DNA of 64,000 nucleotides from positions 496,001-560,000 of the forward strand of contig JADJWI010000008.1 of the NCBI GenBank assembly GCA_016716435.1, read 5' to 3'. Below are positions 35,814 through 45,283 of this stretch, piece after piece. Origin of the DNA: Acidobacteriota bacterium (GTDB taxonomy: Bacteria; Acidobacteriota; Blastocatellia; Pyrinomonadales; Pyrinomonadaceae). A program made the translations under genes and the position numbers. The number at the start of each line of letters is the position of its first letter. The first letter of the stretch is position 1. The notes under the pieces are model-generated. The model saw only the letters and a list, made by a program, of their open reading frames with translations, made no database searches and was not told where the DNA came from.

Positions 35814-36544
35814 CGGCTTTCACCTCCGCCTCGATTGGCCGGGTTAAGGGCTTCGGAACTCTGCCGGTAACTTTGCTCGGCGATCTGCAGGCTCTTGTTA
35901 TAAACATCCGTAAGCGTTCCGTCTGCCGAGACGCCCTGGCTTATGAAAAGAAACGCGAAAGCGAGCATCATAGCAACCGGAGCGAGCTGCGGTATTGGCA
36001 AAGGTATTCGGATCCCTGAGATCGCGTCCCAAATTCGCGAGGTGAGCGACGGGCCTTTTACTTTTACTTGTGCGGCTTCCGAAGTTGCCGCAAAGATCCT
36101 TTGGTGAAGTCCGGCTGGAACCGGAAGTTCATCTAGTTTGAATTCGACGACCGTCGCAAGCGAGCGAACGACCATTCCGGGAAGATCCGTGCAATCATCG
36201 CAAAGCGCTGCGTGCCGCTCCCAGCGATGGAACACGCCTGCCGGAAGAAAACCGTCGAGATAATCGGTCAGGTGATCTTCGAATTCGTTGCAGACCATGT
36301 TCGCCTCGGGCAACGTGCGTTCGAGGATCTTTGCTTCAAGCGGTGTAAGAGCCGGTAAGGCCTCGCTGAGCGAGTGGCAGGCCGCGATCGAATCTTTGAC
36401 GTCGTTGAGGAGAGAGTGGCAGAGCGGGCACTGTAGTGCATGGGCGGCCGCCGACATGTAAGTCGCCGAGTTCAGCTGCTTTTCGACAAAATCAGATAGA
36501 TTTTCCTCGAAGGTGCTGCAGTTCATTGCCGCTTTCTGCTCCAT
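35810..36544 (-). CDS. anti-sigma factor with two zinc-finger (ZAS-like) modules
   Basis: A 244-residue protein that probably binds and holds the adjacent ECF sigma factor at the membrane. Two HxxxCxxC-type units are visible: HALQCPLCHSL near residue 36 and HAALCDDCTDL near 117. Each is preceded by a helix starting with NCSTFEENLSDFVE or VCNEFEDHLTDYLDG, so the domain is duplicated. A single membrane helix lies near 197-215 (APVAMMLAFAFLFIS), with a short periplasmic end. The ATG at 36544 has AAGGGG at the proper distance; the ATG six bases earlier does not. Confidence 0.83.
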   Translation of the reverse strand: MEQKAAMNCSTFEENLSDFVEKQLNSATYMSAAAHALQCPLCHSLLNDVKDSIAACHSLSEALPALTPLEAKILERTLPEANMVCNEFEDHLTDYLDGFLPAGVFHRWERHAALCDDCTDLPGMVVRSLATVVEFKLDELPVPAGLHQRIFAATSEAAQVKVKGPSLTSRIWDAISGIRIPLPIPQLAPVAMMLAFAFLFISQGVSADGTLTDVYNKSLQIAEQSYRQSSEALNPANRGGGESR

Positions 36545-36604
36545 AACCATAACCCCTTGTAAATTGAACGGTAAAAAGGACTTAATTTTGCCAAAGCAAT
36601 TGCC

Positions 36605-37198
36605 TTAAACCGTCACGACCCTCATTCTCCTAAGTATCTTCGCTAATTCTATTCGTCCCCGATTGATCCTTGACTTCACTGTTCCTTCGGGAATTTGAAG
36701 AACATCAACTATCTCCTGATAAGTGAGTTCCTCGATATCGCGCAATATCACGCATGTCTTAAGGTCCGGCGGCAGTTTGTTTATTCCGTCCTGAACCTGA
36801 GCCGCCAATTCACGCCGTTCCAACTCGCGATGAGCGGAGCCGCCGACGGCCCGAAGATGATAATGGTGGTCATCGACCGCCTCTGCCATCGAATTTTGCG
36901 GGTTACGCTGCCGATGGCGGTAATCATCGATTATCAAATTGCGGGCAAGCCGCATCAGCCAATTGGCCAGGTCGCCCTGCTTCGCGTCGTATTGATCGAG
37001 CGTTCGATAAATACGAATAAACACTTCCTGCGTCAGGTCTTCGGCAGCCTCCGGATTTGAGGTAAAGCGATAGGCGAGGTTAAAGATCCGCCGCGAGAAG
37101 TGCGTTACGATCTCTTCCCATGCCGAACTGTCGCCTGAGCTCGCTCTACGGGCGAGTTCGGGACCGTTCATTTCGACAGTCGCTTTAAGTGCTCCCAA
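36605..37198 (-). CDS. ECF-type RNA polymerase sigma factor
   Basis: A 197-residue sigma-70 family factor. Region 2 includes FNLAYRFTSNPEAAEDLTQEVFIRIYR and WLMRLARNLIIDDYR; region 4 has LPPDLKTCVILRDIEELTYQEIVDVLQIPEGTVKSRINRGR. No other domains are present. TTG at 37198 is preferred because GAGGAG lies nine bases upstream; the internal ATG at 37171 has no such site. It heads an operon with a double-zinc-finger anti-sigma factor, the usual arrangement for envelope-stress regulators. The longest frame (to 37264) overlaps the opposite-strand gene region and is not used. Confidence 0.9.
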   Translation of the reverse strand: MGALKATVEMNGPELARRASSGDSSAWEEIVTHFSRRIFNLAYRFTSNPEAAEDLTQEVFIRIYRTLDQYDAKQGDLANWLMRLARNLIIDDYRHRQRNPQNSMAEAVDDHHYHLRAVGGSAHRELERRELAAQVQDGINKLPPDLKTCVILRDIEELTYQEIVDVLQIPEGTVKSRINRGRIELAKILRRMRVVTV

Positions 37199-37410
37199 GG
37201 CTATTTGCTCCTCTCCTGACGTTGCTCTAAAAAAGCAACAAGGCCTAAAGCCGGGCCGTGTCAATGTGGGATTACGACCGCGGCGGCGGTAATGTTCCCA
37301 AAATCGTCAAATTGTTTAGGGTTCGCGAGGTTCGCAATTACGAGGATATTACTGTATTTTTATCGTTTCGTCATTGCGGCGGAGCGGCCCCGTTGATGCG
37401 GGGCTTTATA

Positions 37411-38508
37411 ATGAATTCGGCTTTGAACTATTTTCGACGCAACCTTAATTTCTTCATTCTGCTCGCGGTCGCGGTGCTGATCCTTTGGTATTTCGGAAAG
37501 GACCTCGACTGGCAGCAGGTGCAGACCGCATTTCGGGCGGCCGATCCGCTTTTACTTGGCATCTCGGTGCTCATTATCTGTCTCGGTTATTTTCTGCGAG
37601 CGGTAAGATGGCAGGTGCTTCTCGCCCCGATAACGGAAACTAACCTCAAGGAGCTTTTTGCTACAACGACGGTCGGCTTTGCGGCGATCTTTCTTGTCGG
37701 GCGGGCGGGCGAGATCGTCCGGCCGATGTGGCTTCCGATGCGCGACAAACGCGTCAGGCCATCGGCTGCGTTGGTGACCTTGGGGCTTGAGCGGATATTC
37801 GATCTAGCTGCTTTGGCAATTCTTTTCGCGGCAAACTTGGTCTGGTTCACCCCGCCTGCCGGCAGGGAAGAGCAGTTCGCGAACGTCGCTCTGGCGGGCT
37901 ATCTAATGCTTGCCGCCGTTGTGGTCGGTTTCGCATTGCTCTTCGTGTACCAGCACGTCGCCGAATGGGCTATAGAGGTGGTGGGCGACCTTACCGACCG
38001 AAAGTTCATTCCGGCCCGCCTTCGCAAGATAATTCTCAGCCTGATGCGGCAGCTTGCCGCGGCACTTGCGATCTTGAAGAATTGGCGACAGGCGGCATTG
38101 GCGTCGTTTTGGACGCTCTCGCTCTGGTTCGCGATCGCCTTGCCGACGTGGTTCGTCCTGCTCGCCTTCGATCTTCCGGTGACGTTCAGCGATTCGCTTT
38201 TCATAATGGGCTTTGCTGTCGTGAGCTCGGTCGTCCCGACGCCCGGCGGTGCTGCCGGGGCATTTCATACTGCAACTGCTGCGAGCCTGCTTTTCCTAAA
38301 ACCCGACATTCGAAACGAAGATGCTGCGGCGATGTCGATCGCGATGCACCTTGTTTATTTTGCTCCCGCACTGCTCTTCGGGATATATTACTTTGTCCAC
38401 GGGGACATCAGCCTTGAGCGGTTTCGCGGCCTTCTCTCAAGCGAGCACGCCGTTGAGGAGATCGAATCAGAAGCGCCGAACTCGGCGGAAACAGATCGAC
38501 AGGAGTAG
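37411..38508 (+). CDS. lysylphosphatidylglycerol synthase-like (UPF0104) membrane protein
   Basis: A 365-residue inner-membrane protein with about eight helices and the LPG_synthase_TM/UPF0104 pattern (LGYFLRAVRWQVLL, FLVGRAGEIVRPMW, VPTPGGAAGAFHTA). These proteins are thought to move lipids or lipid-linked molecules across the membrane. No aminoacyl-transfer domain is attached. The ATG at 37411 is chosen because the 51 codons before it have no family-like sequence and run over the divergent promoter region. It is followed six bases later by nrdR. Confidence 0.85.
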   Translation: MNSALNYFRRNLNFFILLAVAVLILWYFGKDLDWQQVQTAFRAADPLLLGISVLIICLGYFLRAVRWQVLLAPITETNLKELFATTTVGFAAIFLVGRAGEIVRPMWLPMRDKRVRPSAALVTLGLERIFDLAALAILFAANLVWFTPPAGREEQFANVALAGYLMLAAVVVGFALLFVYQHVAEWAIEVVGDLTDRKFIPARLRKIILSLMRQLAAALAILKNWRQAALASFWTLSLWFAIALPTWFVLLAFDLPVTFSDSLFIMGFAVVSSVVPTPGGAAGAFHTATAASLLFLKPDIRNEDAAAMSIAMHLVYFAPALLFGIYYFVHGDISLERFRGLLSSEHAVEEIESEAPNSAETDRQE

Positions 38509-38514
38509 TGAAAA

Positions 38515-39015
38515 ATGCGATGTCCCTATTGCGGCTATCTTAAAGACAAGGTCGTAGATTCGCGTGAAGCGAAGGATGGCGACCTCATTCGCCGGCGGCG
38601 CGAGTGCCTCGAGTGCAACCGCCGGTTCACGTCCTACGAGCGGATCGATGAAATCCCGTTCATGGTCGTCAAAAAGGATGGGAAACGAGCGCCGTTTGAC
38701 CGAAATAAGGTAATGGCCGGACTTCTCCGCGCCTGCGAAAAGCGGCCGGTCTCGACCCTTCAGCTCGAGGGTATCGTAAACGAGGCCGAGCGAAGGGTTC
38801 AGGACGCAGCCGAACGCGAGCTCGCGACCAACGAGATCGGCAAGCTGATAATGCGAAGGCTCAAGGAGCTAGACAAGGTCGCCTATGTCCGTTTTGCATC
38901 CGTTTATCTCGAATTTGAGGATGTAACCGCTTTTATGACCGAGCTAAAGAACTTGGTCCAGTCGCGGGAGATGACCACGGCGGTTGCGGCGGTGAAAAAG
39001 AAAAAGAAGAAGTAG
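38515..39015 (+). CDS. nrdR: transcriptional repressor NrdR
   Basis: A 166-residue zinc-ribbon/ATP-cone repressor of ribonucleotide reductase genes. Zinc ligands are C3, C6, C31 and C34. The ATP-cone begins near MVVKKDGKRAPFDRNKVMAGLLRAC (residue 49) and senses ATP/dATP. The C-terminus carries a poly-lysine tail (KKKKKK) beyond the usual end. The gene follows the LPG-synthase-like protein by six bases and precedes lon by about 100. Confidence 0.96.
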   Translation: MRCPYCGYLKDKVVDSREAKDGDLIRRRRECLECNRRFTSYERIDEIPFMVVKKDGKRAPFDRNKVMAGLLRACEKRPVSTLQLEGIVNEAERRVQDAAERELATNEIGKLIMRRLKELDKVAYVRFASVYLEFEDVTAFMTELKNLVQSREMTTAVAAVKKKKKK

Positions 39016-39121
39016 GGCAGAGTGTTATGTCCTACGTGTAGCAAAACAAGCGGCTTTCGGCAGCGACCGGGGGCCGTTTCGTCGTTGCCCTTTCATCGGC
39101 CACGGCGTAACATTGAGGTTT

Positions 39122-41536
39122 ATGGTTGAGATCGAAGAATTCCCTATTTCCATCGGCGAAAATGAAGTTATCGAGCCGATGATGCAGATCCCTTCGGAGC
39201 TGCCCGTGCTTCCGCTGCGCGACATTGTTATCTATCCGTTCATGATAGTTCCGCTATTTGTCTCGCGGGACAAATCGATAGTTGCGGTTGAAGAGGCACT
39301 CAAGGAAAACCGGATGATCGTCCTCGTTTCACAGCGGGATGTGAACAAAGAAGACCCGGACCAGAACGACCTTTTTACGACCGGTACAGTCGCCATAATA
39401 ATGCGAATGCTGAAGCTGCCGGATGGCCGCATTCGTATTTTGATACAGGGACTTTCGCGGACACTGATCGATTCGATCGATTCCTCGGGCACCTATGTTT
39501 CGGCAAAGATCACGCCGATTTCCGAGCCACTAGCCCCGGAGAATTCGCTTGAGGTCGAGGCTCTTGTCCGCAATGTCCGCGGCTCAATGGAACGTGCGGC
39601 GAGCCTCGGCAAGAACATCTCGCCGGAGGTACTCGCGATCATCGCTAATCTCGAAGACGCTGGAAGGCTTTCGGATCTCTGTTCATCAAATCTGGAGCTC
39701 AAGGTAGAGGACGCCCAGAGCGTTCTGGACATCTTCGACCCGGTCGAGCGGCTCCGTCGTGTCAACGATCTGCTAGGCAAAGAGATAGACGTCTTGACCG
39801 TTCAGCAGGAGATAAACACGCAGGCTCGAGCCGATATCGACCGCTCGCAACGAGAGTTTTTCCTCCGGCAGCAGCTTAAGGCGATCCAGGGCGAACTCGG
39901 CGAGGGCAACGAGCTTTTCGAGGAGATCGAGCAATATCGCGAGAAGATACTTAAGGTCGACATGCCCGAGCAGGCTCAGGAAGAGGCGCTTAGACAGCTT
40001 AAAAAGCTTGAGCGGATGCATCCGGACACAGCCGAAACGGCCACGCTTCGCAACTGGCTGGACATAATGACCGATCTGCCCTGGTCGGTGCAGTCGAAAG
40101 ATAATCTCAATCTCAAAAAGGCCGAGAAGATACTCGACGAAGATCACTTCGGGCTCGAACGCGTCAAGGAACGGATCATCGAAGCATTGGCCGTACGTAA
40201 GCTGATGGAGAAGCCGAAGGGTTCGATCCTTTGCCTTGTCGGGCCTCCGGGAGTAGGGAAAACTTCGCTCGGCCGCTCGGTAGCGAGGGCTCTCGACCGC
40301 AAGTTCGTGAGGCTTTCGCTTGGCGGCCTGCATGACGAGGCTGAGATCCGGGGCCATCGGCGGACGTACGTCGGGGCGATGCCGGGGCGGATCATTCAGG
40401 CGCTTCAACAGGCCGGAACCAGCAACCCGTTGATAATGCTCGACGAGATCGATAAGGTCGGTGCAGATTTTCGCGGCGACCCATCGAGCGCACTTCTCGA
40501 GGTGCTCGACCCGGAGCAGAACTTTGCCTTTCGCGACAACTATTTGGGCGTTACCTTCGACCTTTCGAATGTGATGTTCATGACCACGGCGAATGTGCTC
40601 GATACGATACAGCCGGCACTACGCGACCGTATGGAGACGATCCGGCTTTCGGGCTACACGCTCGAGGAAAAGATCGAGATCGCCCGTCGGCACCTGATAC
40701 CAAAACAGATCGAGGAGAACGGGCTCGAAACCAAGGACCTCTCGATCGACAAGCGGGCCCTGGCAAAGATAATCGGCGAATATACGCAGGAGGCCGGGCT
40801 TCGCCAGCTTGAGCGCGAGATCGGGAAGATCTGCCGCAAGGTCGCGAGGTCAAAGGCCGAGAGCGAGCGGCGGTTCAAGCCTGGAAAGCTGACGGTCGAC
40901 AATCTTTCGACATATTTGCGGGTGCCGAAGATCTTTGTTGAAACTGCCCTTAAACGCGACCATATCGGCATCGTGACGGGCCTTGCGTGGACGGCTGTTG
41001 GCGGCGATATCCTTTTTATCGAGGCCTTGAAGACAAAGGGCAAGGGCAAGCTGATGATGACCGGCCAGATCGGCGAGGTTATGCAGGAATCGGCCCAGGC
41101 TGCATTCTCTTTCGCGAAGGCAAGAGCTTCGGAGCTCGGCATCGACGCTAGCGAGTTCGAGAATTACGACATCCACATCCATCTGCCGGAAGGTGCGATA
41201 CCAAAGGACGGGCCGAGCGCCGGCATCACGATGGCGACCGCAATGGTATCGGTACTTGCTCAGCGGCCGGTACGGAAAGACGTCGCGATGACGGGCGAGA
41301 TCACGCTTCGCGGCAACGTTTTGCCGATCGGCGGAGTCAAAGAAAAACTGCTCGCGGCCCGGCGTGCGAAGATCAAGACCGTGATCTTGCCGGAACCGAA
41401 CCGGCGTGACCTGATAGAGATGCCCGAAGAGGTAATGCGCGATCTGAAGTTCATCTTCGTTGAGAATGTGATGGACGTTTTCGTGAACGCCCTCAGGGCA
41501 CCGCGTGTCGTTAGGCAGAAAAAAGCCGCCGAATAG
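39122..41536 (+). CDS. lon: ATP-dependent protease Lon
   Basis: An 804-residue cytoplasmic AAA+ protease for misfolded and regulatory proteins. The N-terminal substrate domain begins LPVLPLRDIVIYPFMIVPLF. The AAA+ module has Walker A GPPGVGKT at residues 374-381 and Walker B IMLDEIDK. The serine-lysine dyad is S699 in PKDGPSAG and K742 in GGVKEKLL. The start is either this ATG or a TTG nine bases upstream; neither has a strong ribosome site. All catalytic elements are present. Confidence 0.96.
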   Translation: MVEIEEFPISIGENEVIEPMMQIPSELPVLPLRDIVIYPFMIVPLFVSRDKSIVAVEEALKENRMIVLVSQRDVNKEDPDQNDLFTTGTVAIIMRMLKLPDGRIRILIQGLSRTLIDSIDSSGTYVSAKITPISEPLAPENSLEVEALVRNVRGSMERAASLGKNISPEVLAIIANLEDAGRLSDLCSSNLELKVEDAQSVLDIFDPVERLRRVNDLLGKEIDVLTVQQEINTQARADIDRSQREFFLRQQLKAIQGELGEGNELFEEIEQYREKILKVDMPEQAQEEALRQLKKLERMHPDTAETATLRNWLDIMTDLPWSVQSKDNLNLKKAEKILDEDHFGLERVKERIIEALAVRKLMEKPKGSILCLVGPPGVGKTSLGRSVARALDRKFVRLSLGGLHDEAEIRGHRRTYVGAMPGRIIQALQQAGTSNPLIMLDEIDKVGADFRGDPSSALLEVLDPEQNFAFRDNYLGVTFDLSNVMFMTTANVLDTIQPALRDRMETIRLSGYTLEEKIEIARRHLIPKQIEENGLETKDLSIDKRALAKIIGEYTQEAGLRQLEREIGKICRKVARSKAESERRFKPGKLTVDNLSTYLRVPKIFVETALKRDHIGIVTGLAWTAVGGDILFIEALKTKGKGKLMMTGQIGEVMQESAQAAFSFAKARASELGIDASEFENYDIHIHLPEGAIPKDGPSAGITMATAMVSVLAQRPVRKDVAMTGEITLRGNVLPIGGVKEKLLAARRAKIKTVILPEPNRRDLIEMPEEVMRDLKFIFVENVMDVFVNALRAPRVVRQKKAAE

Positions 41537-41716
41537 CTTTCGCAGGCGTTCGTCGGTGTTTAACACATCGTTGACCCGAAACGGGAAATTGTGTTAGATT
41601 TCAACCTGAGGACAAGTGTGTCTTTTAAGCCGCAAGGTTGAGGAACTTTTTCGCCCTGCTTGCGTTTTAATATACAGTCGGCGGTCTTTGCCGGGTTTTA
41701 CGAACGAGAATTATTG

Positions 41717-43480
41717 ATGCATTCATTTATTTCACGATCTCTACTTTTGGTTTTTCTTGTTGGAACTTTGGTAGGTGCGGAGGCAACTGCGCAGACCCGC
41801 GAGGTCCAGAACGCCAAGGAAGCGGTCAACAAGATACTCGACGAATCAGGCAAACACTTCCGCGAAGGGCTTACCGCACTCAAAGCCAACCGCCGCCAGG
41901 ATTCAGGCCAGAACTTTGATAAGGCCGTCGAGGTTTTCCTTTCATCAGCAATAAATATTCAGACCGACGGCCGGCTGCAGACATGCTATAGCCAGATACT
42001 TGAAACGGTTTATCGAATCGAGTTTCCGACCGCCGCAAGGCAGCCGCAGATCCGCAGCCTCGCCGTTAGCTGCGGTTGGCAGTGGAACGATGTCGATCTC
42101 GGGCTGGCAGACGAAGTGACCGCATTGGTCGCCCAAGTTAAGAACACAGATGCTTCGGCACAGCAGTCAGAAATGCCGAGCGGCGATCTTGTCGGATTCA
42201 GCTCGCAGGAGTTCGAACCCTCGCCGCTTGACGACCTTTCAAAGCTTGAGCTGCTTCCGGAAGAGCTTGTCATCGAAGGAAGCCCGGAAGCCTCGCAGCA
42301 GTATCAATATATTCAGTACGCCGTTTCGAATCGGTCGCTTGGATTTTCGTTCCAAGTGCATCCGATGATCCAGCAGTACATCAATTATTATCGCGGCCGC
42401 GGCCGGCGAACGATGGAAGTCGGGCTTTACCGTTCCGGAATGTTCATGTCGATGGCCCGCCGCATCTTCCGCGAAGAGGGAATTCCTGAAAATGTCGCGT
42501 GGCTTGGCCAGGTTGAAAGTGCCTGGAAGCCGAGCGCGATGTCGCACATGGCCGCCTCAGGACTCTGGCAATTCATTCCCGGAACCGGTAGTCGTTTTGG
42601 GCTCCGCCGGACGGCTTATGTTGATGAGCGAAACAGTTTTGAAGAAGCGACGCGTGCCTCCGCCCGTTACCTGAAGTTCCTTTTCAACCGCTACAACAAT
42701 TGGGAGCTTGCAATGGCGGGCTACAACTGCGGCGAAGGCAACGTTGACCGTGCGATCCGCCGTGCCGGCTCGGCTAACTTTTGGGCTGCGTATCCTTTCC
42801 TTCCGAAGGAAACGCGAAACTACGTTCCGAATATTCTGGCGACGATACTGATCGCGAACAATCCGGCTCAGTACGGTTTTGGGCACGTTCGCCCGGCTCC
42901 GCCGCTGAGGTATGACCGCATTCGCGTTCCGCCCTCGACCAATCTTGGGCTGATCGCTCAAGCCTCTGATACAACGGTGCAGTATCTTCGCTACCTGAAC
43001 CCGCACCTGCGTTCGAATTCAACGCCGCCGGAGCCTTACATCGTTAATGTACCGCCGGGCAAGGCAAATGAGGTCGTGGCAGTTTTCCGGCGACTTCCGG
43101 CAACGAAGATCAATAACACTTCGCTGGCAAATTCGGTCCGCGGCGAGACGTGGGAATCCATCTCGAATCGTACGGGAATCAGCGTTGCCGAGCTAATGTC
43201 GGCAAATCCCGGAATGCGTGTTCCCTCGGGCAAGGTGCTCGTGCCGGTGAATGCAAACAATGCCGGCCGCGTGCAGGCGACGAGCTATTCGCGCCCGACC
43301 TCGCAGCCGCAAACAGCCGCGTCGAGCCAGTTCAAGGTCGTCAAGGCTCAAGCCGGTGATACCGTCACGAAGCTTGCGCAACGTGTTGGTGTGGACGCAG
43401 TCGAGATCGCAAAGATCAACGGGCTGTTGCCAAACTCAGTACTCGGTGCCGGCCGCGAGATAAAGATCCCGGCCAAATAA
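41717..43480 (+). CDS. membrane-bound lytic transglycosylase D-like, with LysM domains
   Basis: A 587-residue exported enzyme that cleaves peptidoglycan glycan strands to 1,6-anhydro products. A signal peptide ends near AEATAQT. A roughly 210-residue N-terminal region precedes the SLT domain, with catalytic E267 in GQVESAWKPSAMS, then SGLWQFIPGTG and GYNCGEGNVDRAI. Two LysM modules (about 480-520 and 543-587) bind the wall. No lipobox is visible, unlike E. coli MltD. The ATG at 41717 directly precedes the signal peptide. It is followed by an intrinsic terminator. Confidence 0.9.
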   Translation: MHSFISRSLLLVFLVGTLVGAEATAQTREVQNAKEAVNKILDESGKHFREGLTALKANRRQDSGQNFDKAVEVFLSSAINIQTDGRLQTCYSQILETVYRIEFPTAARQPQIRSLAVSCGWQWNDVDLGLADEVTALVAQVKNTDASAQQSEMPSGDLVGFSSQEFEPSPLDDLSKLELLPEELVIEGSPEASQQYQYIQYAVSNRSLGFSFQVHPMIQQYINYYRGRGRRTMEVGLYRSGMFMSMARRIFREEGIPENVAWLGQVESAWKPSAMSHMAASGLWQFIPGTGSRFGLRRTAYVDERNSFEEATRASARYLKFLFNRYNNWELAMAGYNCGEGNVDRAIRRAGSANFWAAYPFLPKETRNYVPNILATILIANNPAQYGFGHVRPAPPLRYDRIRVPPSTNLGLIAQASDTTVQYLRYLNPHLRSNSTPPEPYIVNVPPGKANEVVAVFRRLPATKINNTSLANSVRGETWESISNRTGISVAELMSANPGMRVPSGKVLVPVNANNAGRVQATSYSRPTSQPQTAASSQFKVVKAQAGDTVTKLAQRVGVDAVEIAKINGLLPNSVLGAGREIKIPAK

Positions 43481-43508
43481 ACGTTTGACCTCCTCCGAAA
43501 TTGATCGC

Positions 43509-43537
43509 GCCGGGTTATTATTAGCCCGGCTTTTTTT
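43509..43537 (+). terminator. intrinsic terminator of the lytic transglycosylase gene
   Basis: GCCGGG (43509-43514) pairs with CCCGGC (43525-43530), followed by seven T bases. The GTG of the next gene begins only three bases after the T run. Confidence 0.85.
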
Positions 43538-43539
43538 CT

Positions 43540-44466
43540 GTGAAGATCTGGATCACGAAAAACTCAGAGGTGACCGTCCACGAGCAGATCGTGACGCAGG
43601 TTCGTGTTGGGATAACCTCCGGCGATCTTAAACCTGGCGACCGGATCCCGAGCGCCCGCGAGATCGCCCGGCGTTTTGGGATTCATGCGAACACCGTGAC
43701 CGCGGCCTACCGCGAACTGGCGGCCTCGGGCGATATCGATCTTCGCCGCGGGAGCGGGACGTTTGTTGCAGACGCGGGCCGCGAACGACCCGACGGGCAG
43801 GCCTCGCTCGATGCGATGGTAGCCGAGCTCGGGGCGATGCTCGTCCGCTCGGGCCACAACCGTCGCGATGTCGCCGCCGCCTTTTCGCGATGGGCCGAGT
43901 CTTCGGGCGGAGCGATCTATCTGCTCGAGCCCAACGATGGGCTGTTTCGTTTGCTTGCTTTCGAGATCGCGAACGCACTCGGTTGCAGCGTCGAGCGGTG
44001 CGGTACCGATGAGGTTGCGTCTCTCCTTGCCGCCGGCAAGTTCGTCGCGGCTCTGCCCGATGAGCTTGCAAAGCTCAACGGAGACATTGCGAGCGAGAAA
44101 CGCGTCCAGGTGCTTCGTGCGAACTCGATCCCGCAGGCGCTTTCCGGACATCCGAAGCCTTCCAGCGAGGAGTTGATCGGCGTCGTCTCGGAATGGGACG
44201 ACTTTGCAGCCTTTGCCCGAGTCTATCTCGCGGCGGCCGGAATCGACACAGAAACGCTGGTCGTCCGTTCGTCGGCGGACGCCGAGTGGAAACGGGATAT
44301 CGGCCTATGCTCGATAGTGATCTGTGATTCTGTTGCGGGAACCTTGCTCGGCGATGACGAGCGGAAGCGAGTTTTCACGCTCATCTCCGCGCAAACGCTT
44401 GAGGAGTTGCGTGGTTTCCTAAAGGACCTAGGTTCGGACAATCAGCCCCTGCCCGGTCGGGAGTGA
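43540..44466 (+). CDS. GntR-family transcriptional regulator
   Basis: A 308-residue regulator. The GntR-type winged helix starts at residue 12 (VHEQIVTQVRVGITSGDLKPGDRIPSAREIARRFGIHANTVTAAYRELAASG, shown here in parts of the 20-residue limit: ITSGDLKPGDRIPSAR). The C-terminal 200 residues do not resemble the aminotransferase domain of MocR nor a FadR or UTRA fold that I recognise. The GTG start lies three bases past a terminator T run and has no ribosome site. Its 3' end overlaps the convergent methyltransferase gene by 39 bases. The effector is unknown. Confidence 0.83.
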   Translation: MKIWITKNSEVTVHEQIVTQVRVGITSGDLKPGDRIPSAREIARRFGIHANTVTAAYRELAASGDIDLRRGSGTFVADAGRERPDGQASLDAMVAELGAMLVRSGHNRRDVAAAFSRWAESSGGAIYLLEPNDGLFRLLAFEIANALGCSVERCGTDEVASLLAAGKFVAALPDELAKLNGDIASEKRVQVLRANSIPQALSGHPKPSSEELIGVVSEWDDFAAFARVYLAAAGIDTETLVVRSSADAEWKRDIGLCSIVICDSVAGTLLGDDERKRVFTLISAQTLEELRGFLKDLGSDNQPLPGRE

Positions 44467-45180
44467 GGCGATGGCAAAGCCGAGTTCCTTCGCGAGGGCG
44501 TCCATTGCTTCCTTCTGCGGCCGGTAACCGAAATAGGCGTAGTCATCCAGAAGAACTATCCCGGCCTTTGCAATCCGCGGCCAGAGAGTTTGCAGGGCAG
44601 CGACCTCGGGAGCCGCGTGGTTCATATCGATGTGGAGATACGCGATCGTTTCCGAATCGATTTGGACAAGCGTATCCGGGACCGAGCCTTTGATCAGTTT
44701 AACGTTCTTCCATTCAGCAAAATTCTTTTCCACCGACGCAAAGTCCGTAACGTAAAACTCTTCCTTGATGTGCTTGGCGTTTCTTTCACGTTCAATTGCT
44801 TCCGAGGCTTGGTCGGCGTCAATCCCTTCAAATGTATCAAGAAGATAAAAGGTCTTGCCGAGCGAATCCCAGTTAAGATATTTCATTATTGCCGAGCTCA
44901 AAAAGCCGCGGTTGACGCCGCATTCGACAAAATCACCATCCAGGCTCGCCGCGGTCCGGGCGGCCCAGAGCCCAATGTGAACACGCCAATGCCAGCCGTA
45001 ATCTCCCGCGGCCGCCACGCCTCTTTGATAGGCATTTCGAAAGCCGTCGTCCTCCAGAAAACTATGGTCGTGGATCGTGGCAAGGCCATCGGACTCGTAA
45101 ATCTCCGCGTCCGCGGGAAGGCGAAAGAGCCCCAAGCCCCGGTCATGCATTAGCCGTTTGATATAGCCTTTTACGCCCAT
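44428..45180 (-). CDS. TylF/macrocin O-methyltransferase-like protein
   Basis: A 250-residue SAM-dependent methyltransferase. DGDFVECGVNRGFLSSAIM is the glycine-rich SAM loop, and TFEGIDAD the second, both typical of the TylF (MycE-like) family that methylates sugars of macrolides or cell-surface glycans. LHIDMNHAAPEVAALQTLWP and ILLDDYAYFGYRPQKEAMD give further match, including the acidic DD metal pair. The ATG at 45180 starts the recognisable domain; a longer frame to 45372 would run over the Rrf2 promoter. It is divergent from the Rrf2 gene. Confidence 0.85.
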   Translation of the reverse strand: MGVKGYIKRLMHDRGLGLFRLPADAEIYESDGLATIHDHSFLEDDGFRNAYQRGVAAAGDYGWHWRVHIGLWAARTAASLDGDFVECGVNRGFLSSAIMKYLNWDSLGKTFYLLDTFEGIDADQASEAIERERNAKHIKEEFYVTDFASVEKNFAEWKNVKLIKGSVPDTLVQIDSETIAYLHIDMNHAAPEVAALQTLWPRIAKAGIVLLDDYAYFGYRPQKEAMDALAKELGFAIASLPTGQGLIVRT

Positions 45181-45246
45181 AAATTCACTTTTTGCATTTC
45201 GACGCGGCCTTTGAGCAACGCAATATCCTCGCACTTCACAGGCCTC

Positions 45247-45275
45247 TTGACAAATTCCGATATTGTAACTAATAT
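45247..45275 (+). promoter_or_regulatory. promoter of the Rrf2 regulator gene
   Basis: TTGACA at 45247-45252, a 17-base spacer and TAATAT at 45270-45275 form a near-consensus sigma-70 promoter. The -10 box ends eight bases before the ATG at 45284, so transcription should start within one to three bases of the start codon. Confidence 0.8.
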
Positions 45276-45282
45276 CGTTACA
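45264..45282. promoter_or_regulatory. 19-bp palindromic operator, copy 1
   Basis: TGTAAC-N7-GTTACA overlaps the -10 box of the Rrf2 promoter, a position that would block polymerase when bound. The same palindrome recurs at 45730-45748 and 50405-50423. Autoregulation by the Rrf2 protein is inferred from position. Confidence 0.75.
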
Positions 45283-45283
45283 G

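Noticed and set aside
40850..41566. A 238-codon minus-strand frame
   Set aside because: Antisense shadow of the Lon protease domain.
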